A model generated the notes under the pieces. That model was not told the DNA's origin, did not search any database, and saw only the letters and a program-made list of their open reading frames with translations. 64,000 nt of DNA. It comes from Argopecten irradians (Eukaryota > Mollusca > Bivalvia > Pectinida > Pectinidae). Shown here piece by piece: positions 1 to 9,917 of this stretch. Both the position numbers and the translations under genes were made by a program. Numbering within the stretch: position 1 is the stretch's first letter; every line of letters starts with the position of its first letter. The DNA lies in contig NC_091134.1 in NCBI RefSeq assembly GCF_041381155.1, positions 5,942,255 to 6,006,254 of the forward strand, in the 5' to 3' direction.

Positions 1-2
1 AC

Positions 3-215
3 GAAACCTTCGCATTCGACATACCAGGTCAGGAGCTCAACAATGTTTACTTTTGTGCAGCTGTCATTCATGCGAATAAAGAGCTGAGACAACACAGACT
101 TATAGGCCGGATGTATTTGGGACCGAGTTTTAGCACAGATGCGCATGCGCACTGGGTTGAAATGACACAAAACCAACGGAAACAAGTGACATGTTGGCAT
201 AAACTCCACTGTTAA
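3..215 (+). CDS. Synaptotagmin-like protein, C-terminal exon (end of C2B domain), partial
   Basis: Reading from base 3, the strand is open for 70 codons to a TAA at 213-215. The translation begins ETFAFDIPGQELNNVYFCA, continues with LIGRMYLGPSF and HWVEMTQNQRK, and ends VTCWHKLHC. This is the usual end of a synaptotagmin C2B domain: an E-x-F-x-F-x-(V/I)-P strand, an IGR-x-x-(L/V)-G strand, an HW-x-x-M helix and a terminal WH-x-L. Synaptotagmins are membrane-anchored C2 proteins that act in vesicle trafficking and fusion. The rest of the gene lies to the left of the window. The LIGRM and NQRK-V wording recalls synaptotagmin-15-type members, but I am not sure of the subtype. The WHxL motif is intact, so the exon looks functional. 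Confidence 0.85.
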   Translation, partial: ETFAFDIPGQELNNVYFCAAVIHANKELRQHRLIGRMYLGPSFSTDAHAHWVEMTQNQRKQVTCWHKLHC

Positions 216-384
216 TGTCTCCTACTTCTAGACACATATGTCACAAAACATTCGGCCGACAAAATGGGAACAACTTGGTCAACCACTGGCCAATAATGGT
301 GATAATTGAGCAACTCTTAACATACATCATGTTTTTGCGTAGAGCAATATACCAATTACAGTACAGTTCAGGCGCAGCAACACA

Positions 385-455
385 TTGCACACATGGGAGG
401 CCGTCCCTCAAAGACTCTGATAATAGAATATTAATAAATTACTCAAACCAAACAG
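385..455 (+). repeat. Decayed copy of a dispersed SINE-type tail
   Basis: The stretch reading CACATGGGAGGCCGTCC, followed at about 427 by AATATTAATAAA, matches in reverse complement the tail of the dispersed repeat seen at 24335, 31125 and 59160. It is short and diverged and lies in the presumed 3' untranslated region of the synaptotagmin-like gene. Confidence 0.4.
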
Positions 456-636
456 AGAACATTGTGTTAAGCTTTCAGCCAAGGTCATTTAGGGCCTTGG
501 TAGATGGACAATATTAAAATCAAGATAAGAAGTTCATTATTTGTTTTAGAAATAGTCATTTTTTGTCAAGGATGTATAAAAGGTTGTGGATGGTAAAATG
601 ATTTTTTATCGATTAAAACAAATAACCAATGATTAA

Positions 637-992
637 AGATGCTCCACCGCCGACAGAGCATACATGATATTCATCACTTGAACAGTAATTGGTGTTTAAT
701 CTTGTATATATTTGTATAATTAGCACAAAAAATGTAATAAAATAATTTATTTTGCCTTTGGTGCATAAGCAATCAGTATTTCATTCCATATAGGATATAG
801 TGACATGGGATTTTTTCGGGATGCAATTAATTATTTCTCATATTTTTAACTTAAAGTAAAATTAGAAGCTCAAACTTTTCAATGGTGGTAATCGTGTAAA
901 GTAAGTAACTTTTTTAACTGAAGAAAAATACTTAATCGTCTGCTCATATTTTTGATAGTGAAAAAATAACGTTTGTCAGCGATGGAGCATCT
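637..992. mobile_element. TTAA-flanked MITE (356 bp), complete copy
   Basis: The element starts AGATGCTCCACCGCCGACAG and ends CTGTCAGCGATGGAGCATCT in slightly variant form; the two ends are inverted repeats that match over about 19 bases with two mismatches. It is flanked on both sides by TTAA (633-636 and 993-996), as expected for a target-site duplication of the piggyBac or Kolobok type. It holds no open reading frame of note and is AT-rich inside, so it is a non-autonomous element. A second, 3'-truncated copy lies at 63178-63400. Confidence 0.85.
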
Positions 993-996
993 TTAA

Positions 997-3018
997 CAAA
1001 AAGAGTCACAGGATGCTATCATGCTAAAATTTACATCTTGTAACATTTGGAAAATGCTTTGGAAGCAATTGTAGCATTAGTGGCATTATTATTTAGTATT
1101 ACCTCAAAGATAATGGGTGTACAGATGATATAATTTATGTTAGGCTTAAATAGTATGTAGTTTTCAATAAGTGGTTATGACACTGTTCATGGCTTTTGTG
1201 TAGTCCTAAGTTATCCATATCTAACGTATTAGGGCTATATATTAATTTGTATCTTCAGTTGTGATATTTAGAAAGTGCTTCGCGTGTCTGGGTAGACTAG
1301 GAAGCTTTTTTATTGTTTTTACCCGAGATGACGTCACGTGTTGATTATTTCAGTATTGTTGGAGTGAGTATTACATTTTATACATATGTTAAATATATAT
1401 TGAATTATTAAATTCTGTTTTAATTATGTAACAAATGTTATTCTCGTGCAGTAATTATGGATGAGTCTGTAATTGTTTGATCAAAAAAATAACCATATGT
1501 GACCTAGGCACCGTTACGATATCGTCATTAAAATGATAATATGACGTCAGAAATGACAATTGTACGGGAAAAATGTTTTTAATTACCAAAATGTTTTTTT
1601 CTTTCAAAAAATACCGACATTAATGGTGTTTTTTTTCGTTTTTTTCCCAAATCTGTATCCGTCTTCTTTGAGATTTTATGACAATCGTCTCAATATATCC
1701 ATGCTCGCTCGTCAAGCTCACTGAAACAAAATAAAAATTGAGACTTGTTTTATAGAATTTCATATCAGATGGACACAGATTTCTGATATTTGATATATCC
1801 GAAAAAAATCTATCTTTTGATAGTAGTAATAGCTGTATACATAAAGAGTGTATTAAATATTCAGTACTGTAATTCTTTTCACAAATATAATACTTTATGT
1901 TACATTTGTATTGCAATTACTGTGTTATATATTCTGTACACCTGCTCTACCGATATCAGAATACCACAAATTGTATCATACAGGGCTATTGTCACGCCGC
2001 TGTTACACGATGGCGTGGGTGATGTTAGTTCCCGTATAGCATATACCACTTAACTGAATGGGCGGACCCGGACCTGGTCTACCGGTTATAAGACTTCCTG
2101 GTTCTCGGAATCGTGATACGGATGTGTCTTTAAAACGTCTTCAAGTCAAGTTTCCATTGTTCAAGATTTCTCATTTTTTTACATTATTATCATCGCCCTG
2201 CTACGCTTGAAATAGATATAACTATTTAGATATATAATCGCTTGCACGATGGTGTGATAGTCTTGAGCGACAGCTGTACGATGGAGCAGATACATGTAGA
2301 TATCAATTATTGAGTTATATTCAGCTTTTGTAATCTGAGATATAGTCAGAAATTCAAAAGTAATTTTGTTCATACTGTATGATCTGTTTGTTTTCCCAAA
2401 ATAAAAGTAAAATAACAAATCAAATGTTTTCTCTGTTCAAAGCTATGGCGATTTAAATACGTTAATGAGCTTGTGTCTTTAGAGCAGTAATATGATTCAA
2501 ACAAAATCAAAATATTAATACCGATCAAGAAAAGTGAGTTACAGTGAAATTGAAATATTCGAAATGCCTGTGATTACTACTCATCCACCTGTACATTGAC
2601 ACGTACATTTCATGTCCTGTTACAGACGACTTAACGTCGTGCATCACAACTGTCGGCCCCAAACATTACATGGGAATCGGATGACGAAACAGCCGCATGA
2701 TGTAGTCGAATGATATCAGGTAACCCATACTATATATCTTATCTAGGCCGATCTGTAATTATACACTTGGTCACCAGTAGTGTCTATTTTCATATTGCGC
2801 ATACTGAACGCATCAAACAAATGTCAGGAATTTTATCATTTTGTCCTATGTTTCAACTCATGATGTAAGAACGCATCATGTTCCCTATGAAAATTTAATA
2901 CCCCTTAAGGCTCACATAGCGACGGCTTACACGCAAGAGTGATTTTAAAAACAAGTTCTACGCGTGTGTTACAATCATTATAAAATGCCTTACAAAGCCG
3001 GATACTAAGTAATCAAAG
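997..3018. other. AT-rich intergenic DNA, no gene seen
   Basis: No convincing exon on either strand. Short open frames here (for example 1620-1916 minus and 1790-2053 plus) are low-complexity and show no domain. The segment includes a CRE/E-box-like TGACGTCACGTG at about 1329-1340. It probably holds the promoter and 5' untranslated sequence of the receptor gene that follows, but I see no TATA box I would defend. Confidence 0.5.
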
Positions 3019-4824
3019 ATGATGACCGAAGCGGACGGAATAGTTTCCGATCACACTAAAGTGTTGAAAATGTGGTTATATACATTATGGTTGTATGCCA
3101 TTATTTCCGTTAAGAGTACCATTGGAAATCAACTAACGAAAATATCAGGATCACCATATCAATGTTCTAGCACCTGGAATATCGCCAGCTCAGCCGTAGA
3201 TCTTAATTGCTTCATTACAGACAATTCTAATTGGACGTTCCAAATAGTGCAGAAATGGGCTGAGGAACATACGGTAGAAAATATGACTGTTTATATAAAG
3301 TGTGGCCAAAATGGAAGTATCATTCTTCGCCAACCTGTGAAGTCACATGGCCTTGCAGCATTGTACATCGAGACATGTAAAATACATCAATATTACAGAT
3401 ATGACTTGTCTAAAGATATTCGATTACTTCCATTTACAATCAAAACAATGGAGGTAGTAGAATCTATACATGTGATAACATACCAAGAACTAAGTAAGCT
3501 GTATTCTCAACATAGTGCGGAGGTGAATTCTCTGTATCCCTGCTACATCCCACCCTCTCTGGAAAGGTATGTGGAACGTAACGTATCTGTGACCGCCATC
3601 AGAAATGGATATATCGATCATGATGACAGAATACGACACCGCAAACGTATCCCAACCTGTAATTATACTCATCTTAGTTATTATGAAAAGTCCATTTCGA
3701 CCAGAAGCAAATTGAAATTCGTGAGTAGGTTCCTGGATAAAGGTTATTTCCCGCTTATTCGAGTGTTGAATTTCACACGGCTACATTTAGCGACAATACC
3801 ACAAAAACTTCGTGGATATGAATTGAGTTCTGAACATTTCATCAAGCAATACTACATAGATCTCTCCTATAACAGAATATCCCAAGTTGAGTTTGGATCG
3901 TTTAATAACACCAACAGAAACCAGTTTACCATTGATTTGAGCCACAATAATGTCCGCGTTATAACTCCACTGTTAATATCAACATTGGAAGCAATATACC
4001 CTGGAGTCCTTCTGTTTTACAGTAACCCGTTTTCATGCAAATGTGACCAACATAGTTTGATAGAGTTTCTGAAAAACTCGCCAAAGACGCTTGTATTGAA
4101 TTACAAATACATATATCGGGAAAAATGCAAGACACCCATAAGGTACAAGGGACATGTTTTGAGTGATGTGCCTTTTGAAAAAGAATGCCATCCTTTGGAA
4201 AGTAATGGTAACGATATAACGATTACTGTTATATGCGTAGTAGGTGCTGTTATTAGTGTCTTTGTCGTTATAGCCTATCTATGTTACAACAAATATTTTG
4301 TTTGTTTGCGATATAAAAGACTTACACAGAAACGGGACACTATATCGTCAAACAATTACGAATATGATGCCTTCATTTCGTACAGCAGCGAGGACGAATC
4401 CTGGGTAAAGATGATGTGTGGACGTTTGGGGGGACCGCCATATCACGCGAAACTTTGTCTTCATGACCACCATTTTGTGCCGGGAGTGACCATCGCTGAT
4501 AATATATTTGATGCAGTAAGATCCAGCCGTCTTACGGTGGCAGTGATGTCAGAACACTTCCTTAGTAGTCAGTGGTGTATGATGGAGTTCAGGGAGGCCA
4601 GCTATAAAAGTATGTTACAGACCCAGAGTCGTGTCCTTGTTATAGTATTAGACGACTTGGATGGACTAAAAGCGTCACTTCCGCCGGATGTTGATCTTTT
4701 TCTTAAGACTCACACATATCTCCGTGTGACAGAATATGGATTCTGGGAGAAGTTGGTGAATGGTATCGTACAGGCTCGTAAAGACAGCGATACACGTACA
4801 TATGACAATACTACAGAAGTATGA
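3019..4824 (+). CDS. Toll-like receptor, short ectodomain, single exon
   Basis: A 601-residue type I membrane protein. A hydrophobic segment at residues 18-35 (MWLYTLWLYAIISVK) is the likely signal peptide, so the in-frame ATG at 3070 may be the true start. Leucine-rich repeats are recognisable at about 250-335 (IDLSYNRISQVEFGSF, IDLSHNNVRVI) and are followed by a cysteine-rich LRRCT cap from about 336 (NPFSCKCDQ, EKC, EC). A transmembrane helix spans about 400-423. The TIR domain spans 447-588, with box 1 YDAFISYSSED, a BB loop FVPG (box 2) and box 3 FW in YGFWEKL. TIR receptors signal through MyD88-type adaptors in innate immunity. The ectodomain is short for a TLR (few clear LRRs). The stop TGA falls inside the first unit of the adjacent 21-bp minisatellite, so the extreme C-terminus is formed at the array edge. 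Orientation and completeness suggest a working gene. Confidence 0.93.
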   Translation: MMTEADGIVSDHTKVLKMWLYTLWLYAIISVKSTIGNQLTKISGSPYQCSSTWNIASSAVDLNCFITDNSNWTFQIVQKWAEEHTVENMTVYIKCGQNGSIILRQPVKSHGLAALYIETCKIHQYYRYDLSKDIRLLPFTIKTMEVVESIHVITYQELSKLYSQHSAEVNSLYPCYIPPSLERYVERNVSVTAIRNGYIDHDDRIRHRKRIPTCNYTHLSYYEKSISTRSKLKFVSRFLDKGYFPLIRVLNFTRLHLATIPQKLRGYELSSEHFIKQYYIDLSYNRISQVEFGSFNNTNRNQFTIDLSHNNVRVITPLLISTLEAIYPGVLLFYSNPFSCKCDQHSLIEFLKNSPKTLVLNYKYIYREKCKTPIRYKGHVLSDVPFEKECHPLESNGNDITITVICVVGAVISVFVVIAYLCYNKYFVCLRYKRLTQKRDTISSNNYEYDAFISYSSEDESWVKMMCGRLGGPPYHAKLCLHDHHFVPGVTIADNIFDAVRSSRLTVAVMSEHFLSSQWCMMEFREASYKSMLQTQSRVLVIVLDDLDGLKASLPPDVDLFLKTHTYLRVTEYGFWEKLVNGIVQARKDSDTRTYDNTTEV

Positions 4825-6225
4825 TAGTTATGACGAGAGGTATGATAGTTATGACGAGAGGTATGATAGTTATGACGATAAGTATGATAGTTATGACGAG
4901 ATGTATGATAGTTATGACGACATTATGATAGTTATGACGAGAGGTATGATAGTTATGACGAGAGGTATGATATTTATGACGACAAGTATGATAGTTATGA
5001 CGAGAGGTATGATATTTATGACGATAAGTATGATATTTATGACGACAAGTATGATAGTTATGACGAGAGGTATGATAGTTATGACGATAGGTATGATAGT
5101 TATGACGATAAGTATGATAGTTATGACGATAAGTATGATAGTTATGACGAGAGGTATGATAGTTACGACGACATTATGATAGTTATGACGATAAGTATGA
5201 TAGTTACGACGACATTATGATAGTTATGACGACAAGTATGATAGGTATGACGACAAGTATGATAGTTATGACGACAAGTATGATAGTTATGACGACAAGT
5301 ATGATAGGTATGACGACAGGTATGATAGTTATGACGAGAGGTATGATAGTTATGACGACACGTATGATAGTTATGACGAGAAGTATGATAGTTATGACGA
5401 GAAGTATGATAGCTATGACGAGAGGTATGATAGTTATGACGACAAGTATGATAGCTATGACGAGAGGTATGATAGTTATGACGACAAGTATGATAGTTAT
5501 GACGAGAGATATGATAGTTATGACGAGAAGTATGATAGCTATGACGAGAGGTATGATAGTTACGACGACATTATGATAGTTATGACGACACGTATGATAG
5601 TTATGACGAGAAGTATGATAGTTATGACGAGAAGTATGATAGCTATGACGAGAGGTATGATAGTTATGACGACAAGTATGATAGCTATGACGAGAGGTAT
5701 GATAGTTATGACGACAAGTATGATAGTTATGACGAGAGGTATGATAGTTATGACGAGAGGTTTGATAGATACGACGAGAGGTATGATAGGTATGACGACA
5801 AGTATGATAGTTATGACGACAAGTATGATAGGTATGACGACAAGTATGATAGTTATGACGACAGGTATGATAGTTATGACGACACGTATGATAGTTATGA
5901 CGAGAAGTATGATAGTTATGACGAGAAGTATGATAGCTATGACGAGAGGTATGATAGTTATGACGACAAGTATGATAGCTTTGACGAGAGGTATGATAGT
6001 TATGACGACAAGTATGATAGTTATGACGAGAGGTATGATAGTTATGACGAGAGTTTGATAGATACGACGAGAGGTATGATAGGTATGACGACAAGTATGA
6101 TAGTTATGACGACAAGTATGATAGTTATAACGAGAGGTATGAGTATGATAGTTACGACGACAATTACGATAGTTATGACGACAACTATGATAGGTATGAC
6201 GAGAAGTATGATAGTTATGATAGAG
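4817..6225. repeat. 21-bp minisatellite (about 67 copies) abutting the TLR gene
   Basis: The unit is TATGATAGTTATGACGAGAG plus one G, with variants GACAAG, GATAAG and GACACG in the last third and a few 20-bp units. Since 21 is a multiple of three, several frames stay open for long stretches on both strands. On the plus strand one frame reads the heptapeptide YDSYDER and another MIVMTRG; on the minus strand a 296-codon frame reads NYHTSRH. There is no domain in these frames and the frame changes at 20-bp units, so I treat them as by-products of the repeat. Confidence 0.95.
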
Positions 6226-6450
6226 AAAACCACTTCAATAGTTTACGCATATTTACTTTTGATATTTTAGCTCACTCACAAACTCTGGTAACTTTTAACA
6301 AATTTAAGACAAGCCAAAGTAATGAATTACTTGTTATGTTGTTTGTGGTTGTTTTATTATAATAATTTGCACCCTGATCCAAATATAGAATGGCTTATTC
6401 ATCAGCTTTCTTTACTACGTCGAATCTACAGTATATTAATAGACTCATAA

Positions 6451-6585
6451 ATGGGTTTTTCAAGTGGACAGGGATATCTCAACCCGAGTGAAAGATTTTG
6501 GCAGGTCAACCCGAGGTTTGCCGAGGTTTGGCGGCCAATATCATTCACGAGGGTTGAGATAGTCCTGTCAAATTGATAAACCCAT
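6451..6585. mobile_element. Hairpin-type MITE-like repeat
   Basis: Two imperfect inverted arms (6451-6489 and 6545-6585; outer sequence ATGGGTTT and core GATATCTCAACCC) surround a loop containing CCCGAGGTTTGCCGAG. A relative with the same loop motif lies at 63568-63692. No coding capacity. Confidence 0.65.
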
Positions 6586-7318
6586 GTTTGATTCTTTTTC
6601 TCCCATGCTTTCATGAAACATTATGAAAATGCAGTTTTAAGAAACATTTCCAAAGGGCCGCCATCATAGGAGCGTCGCAGTGCGTCAAAATTTATGACGT
6701 CGCCGAAAAAAACCGCAGGTATTGATGAAGTCACGTCATTGTCTGGCGCGTGTGAGCTGTCTTTCCCCTACCCCGGTAAAAAACAGAGTTACCTTTTCCT
6801 TTGCTTCCGCGGGATAACCCTGTCAAGTATGGCAGAAAAGCTGTCCACCCAGTGTGATCTCATCCAGACGTGACTCCTTGTCTACCAAGCAATCACTACA
6901 AAAGTGGAGAGGAAAGTAGTTCCTAAAGAAAGTAGTTCCTAAAGATAAAACATAAAGGATTTTCCTACGGATTCGTGTTTATACACAGGCAAAATATCTT
7001 CCGCTCAATTTTACCAGATATCCATCTGAAATTTACTTGAAAATGATGTAAATTTCACATAAGAAAACTTCATTTCAAGTCAATCTGGTGGTCTGAAAAC
7101 TTCTTCATATCAAATTCAAGTTAGGATTTTGACCTTAATTGATTTTTTGCTATTATTTTCAAATAAATTTGATCTCATTTTAAGCTTAATTTACATGAAG
7201 ACATATACTGTGTATATTCCAGTGTTACTGAATAATTTGCTTTCAAACCAATGGAAAACAGACAGAAATTAGTTGCAATTTTTTATACAAAGAGCTATGA
7301 CTACCACAGCCTGTATAC
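6586..7318. other. Intergenic DNA, no gene seen
   Basis: No exon or RNA gene recognised. There is a small direct duplication of AGGAAAGTAGTTCCTAAAG at about 6910-6945. The segment from 6650 to 6780 is GC-richer (GGGCCGCCATCATAGG) and may be part of the repeat to its left. Confidence 0.4.
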
Positions 7319-7410
7319 TTTGTTTATTTGATATATTAACGTCCTATTAACGGCTATGGTCATATAAGGATGGCCTCCCATGTATGCGGTGTATTGCATC
7401 ACAGCCGAAT
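7319..7410 (-). repeat. Dispersed repeat, SINE-type tail copy
   Basis: Contains CGTCCTATTAACGGCTATGG followed by GGATGGCCTCCCATGTATGC, the shared tail and first body segment of the dispersed family also found at 24335, 31125, 32545 and 59160. Relative to the SINE at 43279 it is in reverse orientation. The copy breaks off after about 90 bp into a local tandem repeat. Confidence 0.6.
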
Positions 7411-8095
7411 GGAAACTTATGACTGAATAATAGATGGCAATATAAAACTATGAACATCACAGTCGAAAGGAAGCTAGTTACTGAACAAAACATGCCAATA
7501 TTTAAGCATTAAACTACCTTCCTATTGCATATATGGTCTATTATGAGATGATTGTTTGCAAAGCTCTGGCATCTATATAGACCATAGATACCATAGGGAG
7601 ATAGTTTAATGCTTATATTTACATTATCAACTCATTTTGGGGTCTTTGCATTTACACTGTTTAAGCGAGACCAGGAAAACCGTTAATCAACGACGATTTA
7701 ATCCACAAAAATGGAACAGCCATTTTTATGGTGAACATTAGTGGCGTCATAATGGTCACGTTTTGGGTGTCAGTTATACCGTCATATACTTCACTTTGCC
7801 TTGATTAGTTTATATAGTAGAAGTGTCAAGAAAATGTAAATATAAAACAATAAATATCACAGCCGAATGGAAACACTTATTACTGAAAAAATAGATGACA
7901 ATATAAAAACTATCAATATCACAGACGAATGGAAACTAATTACTGAACGATAGATGACAATATAAAAACTATCAATATCACAGACGAATGGAAACTAATT
8001 ACTGAACGATAGATGACAATATAAAAAACTATCACAGACAAACAATATCACAGACGAATGGAAACTAATTACTGAACGATAGATGACAATATAAA
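7395..8095. repeat. Tandem repeat of about 57 bp, interrupted by an inverted-repeat insert
   Basis: Units contain ATCACAGACGAATGGAAACT and GATAGATGACAATATAAA. Two diverged units lie at about 7395-7503 and four to five at about 7850-8095, three of them almost identical. Between the two groups is an element with inverted ends (7504-7541 and 7578-7614; AAGCATTAAACTA...TAGTTTAATGCTT) plus unrelated sequence. Confidence 0.75.
7504..7614. mobile_element. Short foldback (MITE-like) element
   Basis: The left arm AAGCATTAAACTACCTTCCT and the right arm, whose reverse complement begins AAGCATTAAACTATCTCCCT, are about 37 bp each and pair well around a loop of some 36 bp. The arms also share ATGGTCTAT at their inner ends. 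No coding content. Confidence 0.6.
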
Positions 8096-8099
8096 CAAT

Positions 8100-9917
8100 T
8101 TAAACATATACGTATATATATCTTATATGACATTCTGCAAACATTGATTATGAGGGCTATTTCCAAATTATATATATTAAGTCAATGTTTGTGTAATCTG
8201 TAAATATAACCTAATAAACTCATTAGTGCCCGCATACAAGTTAAAATTGTTTCTTTGTCTTTCCGTTTCGAGATTTTGCTGTATAATCCAATTGGTTTTA
8301 AAGCAAGAAAATGTATCCATTTGCGTTTTTTTGAAGTTGATTTAAATTTCTTCTCATCTGAAGTCTTTACTGATAAAGCAAACTAATTACATCTGTAAAT
8401 AGGATGTGAAGGTTATTTCAATCAATTGAAAGCAACATTCATTTAAACTTGTAATAATATTGATGCCTATTTGTTTTATTACAATGGTAAACAGACACAC
8501 GGCTATGTCATTTATCACGATATTGAGCATTACAATTCAACAAGCACATCTACTTTAAAAGGTTTGTAGCAACAATATAAATTATTCTTGAAAAAATGAT
8601 ATATTAATCTGTTCATATTTTGAAAATGAATATCTCCCTACATGAAGTTAAACCCAATCCGTTTAACAGAATGTGTACATGGTAACTAAACCAGCCTGTG
8701 TACACAAAAAGAAACAAATCAACTTATACTGGGTAATGACATAGCATCAATACATGTACTAATATACATCGCAAAGCTAATACAACGATACAATATCTAC
8801 AAAAATAAATTCATAGATCGATATTGCCTGTATTTCAAATGAGTTCGTCACGTGACAGAATACTGACTTCAGAGTGCCTACACACATGGGTACTTAATAC
8901 TTAACAGGGACTACTCAATTGGATTGAAATGACAAAATTTATATTAAAATACGAAAAAAGTCCAAGACTGAAGTAATGCACATATGTTGACAAACTAGCC
9001 TACTTTTCAGGGAATAGAGATTTTATTACCAGAAAAAAACTGAAAGACAAATTCAGAACTAATTATACAAATAATCATCTCTGCCTGAAATAGAAGTCAC
9101 TTGTTTGCAGTATAATTACATGGATCTGAAGATAACATTATGCGATGGCTCTTGAACAATTTATGTTCTTATGTAAGAAGTGAAAAAGAGAGCGATTATA
9201 AATGACTTCTGTAATAAACCCATTATGGCCTGGTTAACAGTATACTGCTGCTTCATAGCAATGTATCGTGATGGGATATTGTTCTTCATTGACCTTGGCA
9301 TTCGTTTAGTAATGTTCATCTTTCAATTTTCACTGTACATGACATGGTTCTTGTGCTTCAATGATGACATTGCCATCTGCAATAGACAGAAGCATGATAG
9401 TTCAAACTCTAACGAAAAAGTAATGGTTAACCAATTGCTTGCAAAATATATTCTAGAATTTAGTATTATTATTAAATTCGTTACGTGTAACAATTGGTCC
9501 GCACTTTAATGAAATGTTGTGGCTTGGACAGAAACAACATCTTAATGCTAAATGTAATTATTTTAGATGTTTTATTTCTGCCATTTTGCTTTTCCGTCAG
9601 CTTCCAAATATCATATTCAAGCCTAGATCCAAATTTCAATCGTCAAAATCTAAGAAGGCTATCTGTCGATCACGTTTTCCTTGCTGGTTGACCCTAAATA
9701 TAATAGCATATTCTGATAAGTAACAATTAAAACAACTTTAAAACCTTCGATGGCTACTACCGGTTGGCTATGTTTCGATGGGTCCTAAAGCGAGGGACCA
9801 AAAGAACCATTCAAATGATATATCTCTTTAGTACCTAACCTTTGGAGATACAGCTATAATGATAATTGGTTACGAACGGGCGGGAGACGATTCTAGGACT
9901 AAAAGTCACTTAATAAA
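8100..9917. other. AT-rich intergenic DNA, no gene seen
   Basis: An open frame of 109 codons at 9180-9509 (plus) is rich in Ile, Phe and Met and resembles nothing I recognise; I take it as chance in AT-rich DNA. No RNA gene seen. Confidence 0.45.

Noticed and set aside
215-517. 100-codon open frame on plus
   Set aside because: Begins at the stop of the synaptotagmin-like exon, runs through a SINE-tail fragment and shows no domain; taken as chance.
5204-6094. 296-codon frame (NYHTSRH repeats) on minus, and similar long frames in all five arrays
   Set aside because: Unit lengths that are multiples of three, or lucky unit sequences, keep frames open; frames differ on both strands and have no start, domain or splice logic.
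9180-9509. 109-codon hydrophobic open frame on plus
   Set aside because: AT-rich composition explains it; no signal peptide-domain pattern or similarity recognised and no splice context.
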